Shown here one piece after another: positions 34,060 to 42,614 of a DNA stretch of 64,000 nt (positions are counted from its first letter, which is position 1; each line of letters begins with the position of its first letter). Both the position numbers and the translations under genes were made by a program. Source of the DNA: Janthinobacterium sp. LM6 (lineage in GTDB: Bacteria; Pseudomonadota; Gammaproteobacteria; Burkholderiales; Burkholderiaceae_D); contig NZ_CP019510.1 of NCBI RefSeq assembly GCF_002002885.1, positions 2,852,001 to 2,916,000 on the forward strand, in the 5' to 3' direction. The notes under the pieces are model-generated. The model had not been told where the DNA came from, made no database searches, and worked only from the letters and a program-made list of their open reading frames with translations.

Positions 34060-34908
34060 TTAGCTGGGCACGTTGCCCATGACTTCGCCCAGCTGCACGG
34101 GGCCGGCCGGTTGCCAGTTGGCATTGAATTGCACGGTGTCTTTCGGGAACAGCATCACGACGGTGGAGCCCAGCAGGAAGCGGCCCAGCTCTTCGCCCTG
34201 TTTCAGCACCACATTGTCGTTGGCATAGCTCCAGTCGCGGATCTCGCCCGTGCGGGGCGGGTTGACGACGCCGTGCCAGACGGTGGCCATGCTGCCGACG
34301 ATGGTGGCGCCCACCAGGGTCATGACGAAGGGACCGTTGGCCGTGTCGAACACGCAGACGACGCGCTCGTTGCGGGCGAACAGGCCGGGAATGCCGCGCG
34401 CCGTCGTCGGGTTGACGGAAAACAGTTCACCGGGAACATAAATCATGCGCGTCAAGCGGCCATCGCACGGCATGTGGATGCGGTGGTAGTCGCGCGGGCT
34501 CAGGTACAGATTGGCGAAGCTGCCGTGTTCGAACTGGGCCGCCAGGGCCGCATCGCCGCCGACCAGGGCCGTCGTGCTGAAATGGTGGCCCTTGGCCTGG
34601 AAGATCTGGTCCTTGTCGATCGTGCCGAACTGGCTGATGCGGCCATCGACGGGGCAGACGTAGTCCGCTTGCGCCAGCGGACGCGCGTCCGGGCGCAGCG
34701 CGCGCGTGAAAAAGTCGTTGAAGCTCGCGTAGTGCGTGATGTCCGGGTCCAGCGCCTCATCCATGTTGACGTTGTAGCGGCCGACGAACCAGCGGATCAG
34801 GCGCGTCGTCATGGCGCCGCCCTTGGCGCCGGCGATCCGGCCGGCAAAATTGGTCAACGCTCCCTTGGGCAGCAGATATTGAGGCAAAACGGCAAGACGG
34901 TCAGACAC
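34060..34908 (-). CDS. psd: Phosphatidylserine decarboxylase proenzyme
   Basis: Makes phosphatidylethanolamine in the inner membrane. The LGST motif (GRFLLGSTVVMLFP, near residue 250) is the self-cleavage site that generates the pyruvoyl group. Further landmarks are TYYLSPRDYHRIHMP-type sequence (here NLYLSPRDYHRIHMP) and RNERVVCVFDT. The GTG at 34908 gives 282 residues and an N-terminus aligned with the family (SDRLAVLPQYLLPKGALTNFAG), with AAAGG upstream. An ATG 11 codons earlier is less likely. Confidence 0.95.
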   Translation of the reverse strand: MSDRLAVLPQYLLPKGALTNFAGRIAGAKGGAMTTRLIRWFVGRYNVNMDEALDPDITHYASFNDFFTRALRPDARPLAQADYVCPVDGRISQFGTIDKDQIFQAKGHHFSTTALVGGDAALAAQFEHGSFANLYLSPRDYHRIHMPCDGRLTRMIYVPGELFSVNPTTARGIPGLFARNERVVCVFDTANGPFVMTLVGATIVGSMATVWHGVVNPPRTGEIRDWSYANDNVVLKQGEELGRFLLGSTVVMLFPKDTVQFNANWQPAGPVQLGEVMGNVPS

Positions 34909-35147
34909 GATGGGAAGCCTTTGACGGGGTGATGGGAACAATGATGAAAACGCATTATAGCGGCGATGTGGCGCGCAATGATATGTACCGTATGTAAGGG
35001 GGCGTAGCGTAGCCGGCCGCCGAATTTAATTTGCCATAGGAAATATTTTCAGGAAACTGTGCCACGCGGAAAAAATTACAGCACAATACAGCGGCCTGTT
35101 TTTTAGCTTTTAGCCATTTTTATTCAGCCAACTTTTTTAGCCAGGTC

Positions 35148-37382
35148 ATGATGCCACGCCGTTGCCTTCGCCTTACCGTCCTTTGTTCCGCTGTTTTACT
35201 TGCCTGGAATGTCCAGGCCCAGCAATCCGAAACGCCAGCCGCGGATGCCGCCGCTGCGCCGCTGAAGGCCGAGAAGGCCGAGAAATTCACCGCTCCCGCC
35301 ATGCAGACCGTCGAAGTGAAGGGCAGCGGCTACGATCCGCGCCGCGACGATACGGCCAGCAAGATGGTCGTGAGCAGCGAAGAAATCCTCAAGTATGGCG
35401 ACAGCAATGTCACCGACGTGCTCAAGCGCCTGCCCGGCATTACCGTGTCCGGCGCGGCCGGGCGCACGGGCGGCGAAATCCGCATGCGCGGGCTGGGCAG
35501 CGGCTACACGCAGATATTGCTCAATGGCGAGCGGGCGCCGGCCGGTTTTTCGCTCGACACCCTGTCGCCCGACGTCATCGAGCGCATCGAGATTTTGCAC
35601 GCGGCCAGCGCCGAATACAGCACGCAGTCGATTGCCGGCACCATCAACGTGGTGCTGAAAAAGGCCGTCAAAACGGCGCAGCGCGAACTCAAGCTGGGCG
35701 TGCAGGGCAGCGACGTGAGTTTTTCGCCCAGCGTGAACCTGCAACTGTCCGACCGCGACGGCAATTTCTCGTATTCGCTGGCCGCTTCGCTGTTCCGCTA
35801 CGATTATCATTACGATAATCCCGGAGTGGAACTGGGCTACGCGCCCGATGGCCGGCAAAACCTGCTGCGCCGCACGAATGGCACGGGCGATGGCCGTCCG
35901 GAAGGCATCAATCTGTCGCCGCGCCTGAACTGGGTGCTGGCCAACGGCGATAACGTGACGGCGCAATTCTTTTTCAATGGCGGGCGCTCGAACCACCGCA
36001 ATTTCAGCCGCGCGGAAACAGAATTGGGCTTGCGCCCCGATTACGACACGAATACGGGCAGTTCCAGCAACCACAACGCCTTTGGCCGCAGCGACCTGAC
36101 GTGGATGCACAAGCTGGCCGGCGGCGCCAAACTGGAACTGAAGATCGGCGCCTCGGCCGCCCGCAATACGTCCGACAGCCTGCAGCAGGGCTTTATCGAC
36201 GGCAGCGGCCTGGCGCTCGAGCGCAAGGTGGGCGTGAAGGCGACGGAAAACGGCGTCAGTTCCACCGGCAAGTATTCCGCGCCCTTGCTGCCCGGCCATG
36301 CCCTGTCGATGGGCTGGGATGGCGCCTACACGGAGCGCGAGGAAACGCGCCGCCAGCGCGAAGCGGCCCTGAGCGCCTTGGGCGTGCGTCCGCCCGTCGA
36401 CAGCGACGAAGGTTTCGACGCCACCATCCAGCGCCTGGCTTTGTTCGTGCAGGATGACTGGGAAATCACGCCGCGCTGGTCGATGTATGCGGGCGTACGC
36501 TGGGAAGGTATCGATACGCGCAGCGCGGGCGATACCTATGACGAAGTGAATCAGCGCACCAGCGTGTGGAGCCCGCTGCTGCAAACCCTGTGGAAGTTGC
36601 CAGATACCAAGGGCGACCAGGTGCGTCTGGCCCTGACGCGCACCTACAAGGCGCAACCCACATCGAGCCTGATTCCGCGCCGCAATACCTCGACCAACAA
36701 CAGCCAGACCGACCCCGACCGCGAAGGCAATCCCTACCTGAAACCGGAGCTGGCGCTGGGCATCGACGCTTCCTACGAACATTACTGGGCCGAAGGCGCC
36801 TTGCTCAGCGCGCGCGCCTCGGCCCGCCGTATCGACGGCTATACGCGCCAGGGCTTGCTATTTATCAATGACCGCTGGGTCTCCACGCCCGTCAACGATG
36901 GTCGCGCGAATACGCAGACACTGGAACTGGAAGCGAAGTTCCCGCTGCGCGCCGTGCTGGCCGCGCCCGTGCCGGCCATCGACCTGCGCGCCAGCGTCAG
37001 CCGCAACTGGTCGCAGGTGGAGCAGGTGCCGGGGCCAAACAACCGGCTCGACCAGCAAACGCCCGTCAGCGGCAACTTTGGTCTCGACTACAAGACGCCC
37101 GATGGCATGCTTACCACGGGCGGCAGCTTCAATTTCCGCAATGGCGGCCCCGTGCGCATCACCGAGCGCCAGAGCGCCTACACGTCGCCGCGGCGCGACC
37201 TCGACATTTATGCGCTGTGGAAATTCGATGCGAAGAACCAGCTGCGCCTGGCCGTGTCCAACTTGCTGGCGCAAGACTTCGAAAGCACCACCACGTATGC
37301 GGACGCCAGCGGCACCATCGTGCGCAACAGCATTTCACCGAGCTCGCCGCAGGCGCGCGCAACCCTGGAAATGAAGTTCTGA
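35148..37382 (+). CDS. TonB-dependent outer-membrane receptor
   Basis: A 744-residue protein with a signal peptide (cleavage about residue 25, after NVQAQ). A plug domain covers about residues 50-170 (VTDVLKRLPGITVSG, IRMRGLGSGYTQILLNGERAPAG, then IERIEILHAASAEYSTQSIAGTINV). A beta-barrel follows and ends in Phe (LEMKF). It takes up a siderophore, sugar or similar ligand using TonB energy. No TonB, siderophore or Fur site is nearby, so the ligand is unknown. It is monocistronic. Confidence 0.93.
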   Translation: MMPRRCLRLTVLCSAVLLAWNVQAQQSETPAADAAAAPLKAEKAEKFTAPAMQTVEVKGSGYDPRRDDTASKMVVSSEEILKYGDSNVTDVLKRLPGITVSGAAGRTGGEIRMRGLGSGYTQILLNGERAPAGFSLDTLSPDVIERIEILHAASAEYSTQSIAGTINVVLKKAVKTAQRELKLGVQGSDVSFSPSVNLQLSDRDGNFSYSLAASLFRYDYHYDNPGVELGYAPDGRQNLLRRTNGTGDGRPEGINLSPRLNWVLANGDNVTAQFFFNGGRSNHRNFSRAETELGLRPDYDTNTGSSSNHNAFGRSDLTWMHKLAGGAKLELKIGASAARNTSDSLQQGFIDGSGLALERKVGVKATENGVSSTGKYSAPLLPGHALSMGWDGAYTEREETRRQREAALSALGVRPPVDSDEGFDATIQRLALFVQDDWEITPRWSMYAGVRWEGIDTRSAGDTYDEVNQRTSVWSPLLQTLWKLPDTKGDQVRLALTRTYKAQPTSSLIPRRNTSTNNSQTDPDREGNPYLKPELALGIDASYEHYWAEGALLSARASARRIDGYTRQGLLFINDRWVSTPVNDGRANTQTLELEAKFPLRAVLAAPVPAIDLRASVSRNWSQVEQVPGPNNRLDQQTPVSGNFGLDYKTPDGMLTTGGSFNFRNGGPVRITERQSAYTSPRRDLDIYALWKFDAKNQLRLAVSNLLAQDFESTTTYADASGTIVRNSISPSSPQARATLEMKF

Positions 37383-37501
37383 TCGTGACGTTCTCGTACT
37401 GAAAACCCCGGCCGGCATCCCCGCTGGCCTATAATCTCGGCAATCGCGCGCACGGCCTGTCCGTGCGCGCCGCCTTTTCCTTTGCCAAGATTGCTTTTCC
37501 C

Positions 37502-38740
37502 ATGACGTTTTCCTCCCTCGGCCTGATCGATCCCCTGGTCCGCAAACTTGACGAGCTCGGCTATGCCAAGCCCACGCCCGTGCAGGCGCAAGCGATTCCT
37601 GCCGTGCTGGCCGGACGCGACCTGATGGCCGCCGCCCAGACGGGCACGGGCAAGACGGCCGGCTTTGCCGTGCCGCTGCTGCAGCGCCTGACCCTGGAAG
37701 GCGTGGTGGCGCCCCAGTGCGTGCGCGTGCTGGTGCTGGTGCCCACGCGCGAGCTGGCCGAGCAAGTCTATGCCAGTTTCCGCAGCTATGGCGGCAACTT
37801 GCCGCTGCGCAGCTTCGTCGCCTACGGCGGCGTGCCCATCGAGCCGCAGATCAGCAAGTTGCGCAAGGGCCTCGACGTGCTGGTGGCCACGCCGGGCCGC
37901 TTGCTCGACTTGCAGACGCAGGGCGCCGTCAAGTTCGAGCAGGTGCAAACCCTGGTGCTGGACGAGGCGGACCGCATGCTGGACCTCGGTTTCGAGCGCG
38001 AGCTCGATATCTTGCTGATGACCATGCCCAAGCAGCGCCAGACCCTGCTGTTCTCGGCCACCTTCTCGGACGCCATCCGCGCCATGGCGAAAACCATGCT
38101 GAAAGACCCGATTTCGGTGGAAGTCAGCGCGCGCAACAGCACGGTCAAGGCCGTGAAACAGTCGGTGATCGTGTGCGACAAGAAACGCAAGCCGGAACTG
38201 TTCCTGCACTTGCTGAAGAAAAAGCGCTGGGGCCAGGTATTGGTCTTCGTCAAGACGCGCAAGGGTGTCGAGCTGCTGGTGAACACCTTGCTGGAGCAGG
38301 GCGTGCGCGCCGATTCGATTCACGGCGACAAGACGCAGCCGAACCGCCTGCGCGCGCTGGCCCGCTTCAAATCTGCCGAGGTGCAAGTGCTGGTGGCCAC
38401 CGACGTGGCTGCCCGCGGCCTCGATATCGATCAATTGCCCGTCGTCGTCAATTTCGACTTGCCCACCGTGGCGGAAGATTATATTCACCGCATCGGCCGC
38501 ACGGGCCGCGCGGGCGCCTCGGGCGAAGCGATTTCCCTCGTCTGCGCGGATGAAGTCGAATTGCTGTCGGCTGTGGAAGCGCTGACCCGGCAAACCCTGA
38601 AACGCAACGAGGAGCCCGGTTTCGAGGCGGAACACCGCGTGCCGGGCACGTCCGCCGGCGGCACCATCCAGAAAAAGGCAGTGAAAGTGCTGGCGCCGAA
38701 GGCGGCGGAGCGGGCGAAAAAGCGCCGTTTTTATAAGTAA
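37502..38740 (+). CDS. rhlE: DEAD-box RNA helicase, RhlE type
   Basis: A 412-residue ATP-dependent RNA helicase involved in ribosome assembly and RNA turnover. Motifs in order are FSSLGL and PTPVQAQAIP (Q motif), AAQTGTGKT (I), PTREL (Ia), LDEADRMLD (II), FSATFS (III) and HRIGRTGRAG (VI), with a basic C-terminal tail (ERAKKRRFYK). The ATG at 37502 matches the family N-terminus; an extension to 37463 was not used. Confidence 0.94.
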   Translation: MTFSSLGLIDPLVRKLDELGYAKPTPVQAQAIPAVLAGRDLMAAAQTGTGKTAGFAVPLLQRLTLEGVVAPQCVRVLVLVPTRELAEQVYASFRSYGGNLPLRSFVAYGGVPIEPQISKLRKGLDVLVATPGRLLDLQTQGAVKFEQVQTLVLDEADRMLDLGFERELDILLMTMPKQRQTLLFSATFSDAIRAMAKTMLKDPISVEVSARNSTVKAVKQSVIVCDKKRKPELFLHLLKKKRWGQVLVFVKTRKGVELLVNTLLEQGVRADSIHGDKTQPNRLRALARFKSAEVQVLVATDVAARGLDIDQLPVVVNFDLPTVAEDYIHRIGRTGRAGASGEAISLVCADEVELLSAVEALTRQTLKRNEEPGFEAEHRVPGTSAGGTIQKKAVKVLAPKAAERAKKRRFYK

Positions 38741-38791
38741 AGGACGCACAAGGCGCGCAGCACGGATATCGCATTCGTGCCATCATGCGCC

Positions 38792-39409
38792 ATGACCTCG
38801 ATACCTTTGTTCCCGCTCAATACGGTGCTGTATCCCGATGGCTATCTGCCCCTGCAGATCTTCGAGGTACGCTACCTGGACATGATACGTCAGTGCATCA
38901 TGGGCGAGCAGCCGTTCGGCGTGGTGCAGCTGCTGGACGGCGCGGAAGTGCGCAAGCCGGGCCAGCAGGAAACCCTGGCGCCCGTGGGCACCCTGGCGCG
39001 CATCGTCGACTGGGCGGCGCCCTTGTCGGGTTTGCTGCAAATCAAATGCATGGGCATGCAGCGCTTTCACATCGTGTCCAGCGAGCAGCTGAAGCACGGC
39101 TTGTGGGTGGCGCGGATCGAAACTTTGGCACCCGACAAGACCATCCCCATCCCGCAAGAGCAGCAGAACGTGGCCGACGCGCTCGGCGCGCTGATCCGCA
39201 CCTTGCAGGAGCAAAAGATCCCGCCTGACCAAATGCCCCTGCAGCCGCCATACCGGCTCGACGAGTGCGGCTGGGTGGCGAACCGCTGGTGCGAGCTGCT
39301 GTCGCTGAACGCCATGCAGAAGCAGCTTTTGCTGAGCCAGGACAATCCCGTGCTGCGGCTGGAACTGGTGCAGGATATGCTGACGGAAAATGGTTTACTC
39401 GAAGAGTGA
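38792..39409 (+). CDS. LON substrate-binding domain protein
   Basis: A 205-residue stand-alone Lon N-terminal (LON_substr_bdg) domain: IPLFPLNTVLYPDGYLPLQIFEVRY opens it, the central RYL.. strands and QRFHIVSSEQ follow, and a helical C-terminus ends it. There is no ATPase or protease part, so it may present or bind proteins rather than degrade them. A GTG start five codons upstream is possible. It follows rhlE by about 50 nt. Confidence 0.88.
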   Translation: MTSIPLFPLNTVLYPDGYLPLQIFEVRYLDMIRQCIMGEQPFGVVQLLDGAEVRKPGQQETLAPVGTLARIVDWAAPLSGLLQIKCMGMQRFHIVSSEQLKHGLWVARIETLAPDKTIPIPQEQQNVADALGALIRTLQEQKIPPDQMPLQPPYRLDECGWVANRWCELLSLNAMQKQLLLSQDNPVLRLELVQDMLTENGLLEE

Positions 39410-39540
39410 CGCCTATCAAAACCTACTGCGCGTCGCGAGTCGCGGCCTCCGATGCTCACTGGCTCGGCGCCCCCGTACATTCGCACAGCTCCGCTTCTCA
39501 GCCACAACTCACATCCGCTCGCTACGGTTTTGTTAGGTGT
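39410..39540. repeat. Inverted-repeat element, copy downstream of the LON-domain gene
   Basis: About 130 bp bounded by ACGCCTATCAAAACC (39410-39424) and its near-complement GGTTTTGTTAGGTGT (39526-39540). Internal blocks CTACTGCGCGTCG, CGATGCTCACTGG, CAGCTCCGCTTCTCAGCC and CCGCTCGCTACGG are shared with the copies at 1921 and 40433. No ORF. It starts in the stop region of the upstream gene. Confidence 0.75.
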
Positions 39541-39686
39541 CCTAAACACCGCATCCCGCATGTTTTCTCATGCTTCCGTTGTGCAATTGCAATTTCTATT
39601 GAGAAATACTTTACGCTTTGCCGCTGCTGGCATAAGATAATGCCCCTGGGCAAGATTGCCCTGAGCAACATTCAAGAGCACACGAC

Positions 39687-40430
39687 ATGGCAAAAGTAAG
39701 CGCGGAACAGATCAATGCGGCAATGGAAGCGATGGCGGGCGAAGGCCAGGCCATCACGGTGCGCGCCTTGCGCGAACGGCTGGGCAACGGCGCCTGCCTG
39801 GGCACCATCAGCAAGCTCTTGCAGCGGCGCAAGGCGGGTGCGCAGCGCCAGATCGCTGCCGCCGCCGAACTGTCGCCCGTGCTGCAGCAAGCCATCCTCG
39901 ATTATGTAGGACAGGAATTAAGCGCCAGCCACAGCGCGCATGAAGCCGAGATGAACGACAATCAACAGGAATTGATGGACCTGGCCAGCGAGAACGAGCG
40001 CCAGCAAGAGTTGCTCGACTTGCAGGCCGGCGAGCTGGAAACCTTGCGCGAGGAGCTGGAACGCGAGCGGCAAGTGGCGAACCAGGCTAGAACGGACCTG
40101 GCCAAGGCGCAGCTGCGCCTGGAAGGCTTACCGCGCCTGGAAGAGGCGGCCGAGCAGGCGCGCATGGACCTTGCCAAGGCGCAATTCAAGCTTGAAGGCA
40201 TCCCGCGCCTGGAAGAGGCTGCCGAAGCGGCACGCGCGGAACTGATCCAGGCCCAGCTGAAGCTGGAAAGCCTGACGCGCGTGGAGACGGAACTGGCGGC
40301 GGCGCGCCTGGAACTGGAAGCGGAGCGCGAAGAGCTGGGCGAAACGCGCGCCGAGCTCGATGAAGAGCGCACCTTGCGCATCAAGGCGCAGCAGTTCATC
40401 GTCGATCCGATATTCAAGACGCCCGTTTGA
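39687..40430 (+). CDS. KfrA-like DNA-binding coiled-coil protein
   Basis: A 247-residue protein. Residues about 5-55 fit the KfrA N-terminal DNA-binding domain (AEQINAAMEAMAGEG, LRERLGNGACLGTISKLLQ). The rest is a long coiled coil with a clear 24-residue internal repeat starting at A134, A158 and A182 (consensus ARxDLAKAQxxLEGxPRLEEAAE). KfrA is a plasmid regulator or partition accessory; chromosomal homologues are known and act as regulators or architectural proteins. Nothing plasmid-like is nearby. It lies between two copies of the inverted-repeat element. Confidence 0.8.
   Translation: MAKVSAEQINAAMEAMAGEGQAITVRALRERLGNGACLGTISKLLQRRKAGAQRQIAAAAELSPVLQQAILDYVGQELSASHSAHEAEMNDNQQELMDLASENERQQELLDLQAGELETLREELERERQVANQARTDLAKAQLRLEGLPRLEEAAEQARMDLAKAQFKLEGIPRLEEAAEAARAELIQAQLKLESLTRVETELAAARLELEAEREELGETRAELDEERTLRIKAQQFIVDPIFKTPV
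40086..40302 (+). repeat. Three 72-bp tandem coding repeats in the KfrA-like gene
   Basis: Codons 134-205 consist of three successive 24-codon units, the first two nearly identical at the protein level. The unit length keeps heptad periodicity nearly in phase, so unit gain or loss would change coiled-coil length. Confidence 0.7.
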
Positions 40431-40432
40431 AT

Positions 40433-40550
40433 ACACCTGACCAAACCTGCTGCGCGTCGGTATAGGTAGCCTGCGATGCTCACCGTGCTTCAGCACGGTT
40501 GCGCTTCTTAGCCACCTCTACCTTCCGCTCGCGACGGTGTTGTCAGGCGT
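40433..40550. repeat. Inverted-repeat element, copy downstream of the KfrA-like gene
   Basis: About 118 bp bounded by ACACCTGACCAAACC (40433-40447) and GGTGTTGTCAGGCGT (40536-40550), which are near-complements. Internal blocks CTGCTGCGCGTCGG, GCGATGCTCACCG, TGCGCTTCTTAGCC and CCGCTCGCGACGG match the other copies. Confidence 0.75.
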
Positions 40551-40646
40551 CGATGCGTCGGGGGAATATGTCATGCGGGCCTTGCTGGCTTAAAATGGCG
40601 AACTGTCGCGCCATGTCGTGCGACGCCCTGATCGCAAAGAAGGTTT

Positions 40647-41594
40647 ATGCCCGTAGAAAAGAAAGTGCCGCTTCCGCTTGCGGCCACGCCCATATCGCCG
40701 CGCGCGCTGCCGCCCCGGCCGCCAGCACAATTCAGTTCGCCCGAAGCGGCCCTCGCACGCAAGCAGGCACGCGAGGGCAAGGATGCGCAGGTGCGCGGCG
40801 TCACCTCCATCGACGCCATGCGCGGGGCCATCAAGCAGGCGGCGCGCGACTTGCCCAGCATCACCGAGGTGCCGCGCCTGGCCATGCTGGACGCCGCCGC
40901 CTTCCGCGCGCGGGCCGCGCTGGGCTTGCCTTTCCTGATGCGCGGGCTGGTGCAGCGCTGGCCCCTGTCGGCCATGGGACCTGAAGTCTTGCGCGAACAG
41001 TACAGTCACGTGCCCGTGCGGGCACGCGTGGGCGATTACATCAACACGGCCTTTGCGGCCGACCGTGCCATGCAGGATATGTCGATGGGGCAATACCTGG
41101 ACCTGGTGGCAGAGGGCAGGCACGCGTTGCCGCCTTACCTGGGCAACCTGGAATTGCGCGAACTGAACCGTTTGTGCCACTGGCCCGCGTATTTCGACAA
41201 GATGGGCCCGCCGCGCTTCTGGGTGGGGCCGGCCGGCACGGTCACGCCCCTGCATTGCGATTACGACGACAATATCTTCGCCCAGGTGTGGGGCCGCAAG
41301 CGTATCTTCCTGTCGCCGCCGCACCACGACGAATTCCTGTACCCCAGCGAAGCGAACGCCATCCTGTTCGGCTCGCCCTTCGACCCGGAAGCGCCCGACT
41401 TCGAGCGTTTTCCCCTGGCGCGCCAGGCGACCATGATCGAATGCCTCGTCGAGCCGGGCGACATGCTGTACGTGCCCGCGGGCTGGTACCACCAGGTGCG
41501 CGCGCTGACGTTTTCGCTGTCGTCGAACCGCTGGGCCAGGGCCGTGCCGCTGGCCCTGCATGGGGAGATGGCGCTGCGGCGTACCGAGGCGTAA
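40647..41594 (+). CDS. JmjC/cupin-8-family Fe(II) oxygenase
   Basis: A 315-residue protein of the cupin-8 (JmjC) family of 2-oxoglutarate-dependent hydroxylases. The iron triad is visible as H203-x-D205 in TPLHCDYDD and H282 in VPAGWYHQV, with the RIFLSPPH strand between them. The first 60 residues are basic and Pro-rich and look disordered. Relatives hydroxylate protein residues (for example ribosomal proteins) or small molecules; the target here is unknown. The ADP-ribosylglycohydrolase gene follows on the same strand. Confidence 0.88.
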   Translation: MPVEKKVPLPLAATPISPRALPPRPPAQFSSPEAALARKQAREGKDAQVRGVTSIDAMRGAIKQAARDLPSITEVPRLAMLDAAAFRARAALGLPFLMRGLVQRWPLSAMGPEVLREQYSHVPVRARVGDYINTAFAADRAMQDMSMGQYLDLVAEGRHALPPYLGNLELRELNRLCHWPAYFDKMGPPRFWVGPAGTVTPLHCDYDDNIFAQVWGRKRIFLSPPHHDEFLYPSEANAILFGSPFDPEAPDFERFPLARQATMIECLVEPGDMLYVPAGWYHQVRALTFSLSSNRWARAVPLALHGEMALRRTEA

Positions 41595-41702
41595 TCGGAT
41601 GGACCGATGGCCTTGCCATCGGCGCGCAGACCATGCGGGGGAATTGTCGTCCAGCTTGTTATCATGTCTTCTTCATCCGCAACCTCATCTGCATGGAGAG
41701 CA

Positions 41703-42614
41703 ATGATCACATCGAGCTTGAATAATCGTTATCTGGGCGCCATGCTGGCGCTGGCCTGCGGCGATGCCGTCGGCACGGCCGTGGAATTTGCCCCGCGCGG
41801 CAGTTTCGCGCCCGTGACGGACATGACTGGCGGCGGCCCGTTCGGCCTGCAGCCGGGACAGTGGACGGACGATACTTCGATGGCGCTGTGCCTGGCCGAG
41901 AGCCTGGTATTGAAAGGGGTGTTCGATCCGGCGGACCAGATGGTGCGGTATCTGAACTGGTGGCAATGGGGCTACCTGAGCTCCACCGGCACCTGCTTCG
42001 ATATCGGTGGCACGGTCAGGGGCGCGCTGGCCAGTTTCCAGGAAACAGACAATCCCTACAGTGGTTCCACCGCGCCGATGACAGCAGGCAATGGCTCGCT
42101 CATGCGCCTGGCTCCCGTCGTGCTGTTTGCCTATCCGGATGTGGTGGCGGTCGTCGCTTACGCCGCCGATAGCTCGCGCACGACCCACGCGGCGCCGGAA
42201 GCCATCGAAAGCTGCCAGTTGTTCGCCGCCTTGCTGTGCAGCGCGCTGGCGGGTACGCCGAAAGAGGCGCTCATGGACAGTGTGGCTTACCGGCCTGTCG
42301 AACCCAAGCTGGTGGAGCTGGCCAGTGGCAACTTCATCGCCAAGACGGAAGGGCAGATACGCGGCACGGGCTATTGTGTTGAATCGCTGGAAGCGGCGCT
42401 CTGGTGCTTCTTCAATACCGACTCACTGGAAGAGGCTGTGTTGCGCGCCGTCAACCTGGGCGAGGATGCCGATACGACCGGCGCCATCGTCGGCCAGCTT
42501 GCCGGCGCCTATTATGGGGCCCAGGCAATCCCGGCGCGCTGGCTGGAAGTGCTGGCCATGCGCGGCGATATCGAAGAGCTGGCGGGCAAATTGTTCGAGC
42601 GGGCCCGGGGCTAG
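41703..42614 (+). CDS. ADP-ribosylglycohydrolase (DraG family)
   Basis: Removes ADP-ribose from protein or nucleic acid targets. The 303-residue protein has the two metal-binding signatures: QWTDDTSMAL near residue 54 and VNLGEDADTTGAIVGQLAGA near residue 260. The N-terminus, RYLGAMLALACGDAVGTAVEF, is typical. The ATG at 41703 was chosen because GGAGAG lies just upstream; an ATG 13 codons earlier is possible. No partner ADP-ribosyltransferase was found in the window. Confidence 0.92.
   Translation: MITSSLNNRYLGAMLALACGDAVGTAVEFAPRGSFAPVTDMTGGGPFGLQPGQWTDDTSMALCLAESLVLKGVFDPADQMVRYLNWWQWGYLSSTGTCFDIGGTVRGALASFQETDNPYSGSTAPMTAGNGSLMRLAPVVLFAYPDVVAVVAYAADSSRTTHAAPEAIESCQLFAALLCSALAGTPKEALMDSVAYRPVEPKLVELASGNFIAKTEGQIRGTGYCVESLEAALWCFFNTDSLEEAVLRAVNLGEDADTTGAIVGQLAGAYYGAQAIPARWLEVLAMRGDIEELAGKLFERARG

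Noticed and set aside
39687..40430. Integrated plasmid marked by kfrA
   Set aside because: No replication, partition or mobilisation genes are adjacent, and flanking genes are ordinary chromosomal ones.
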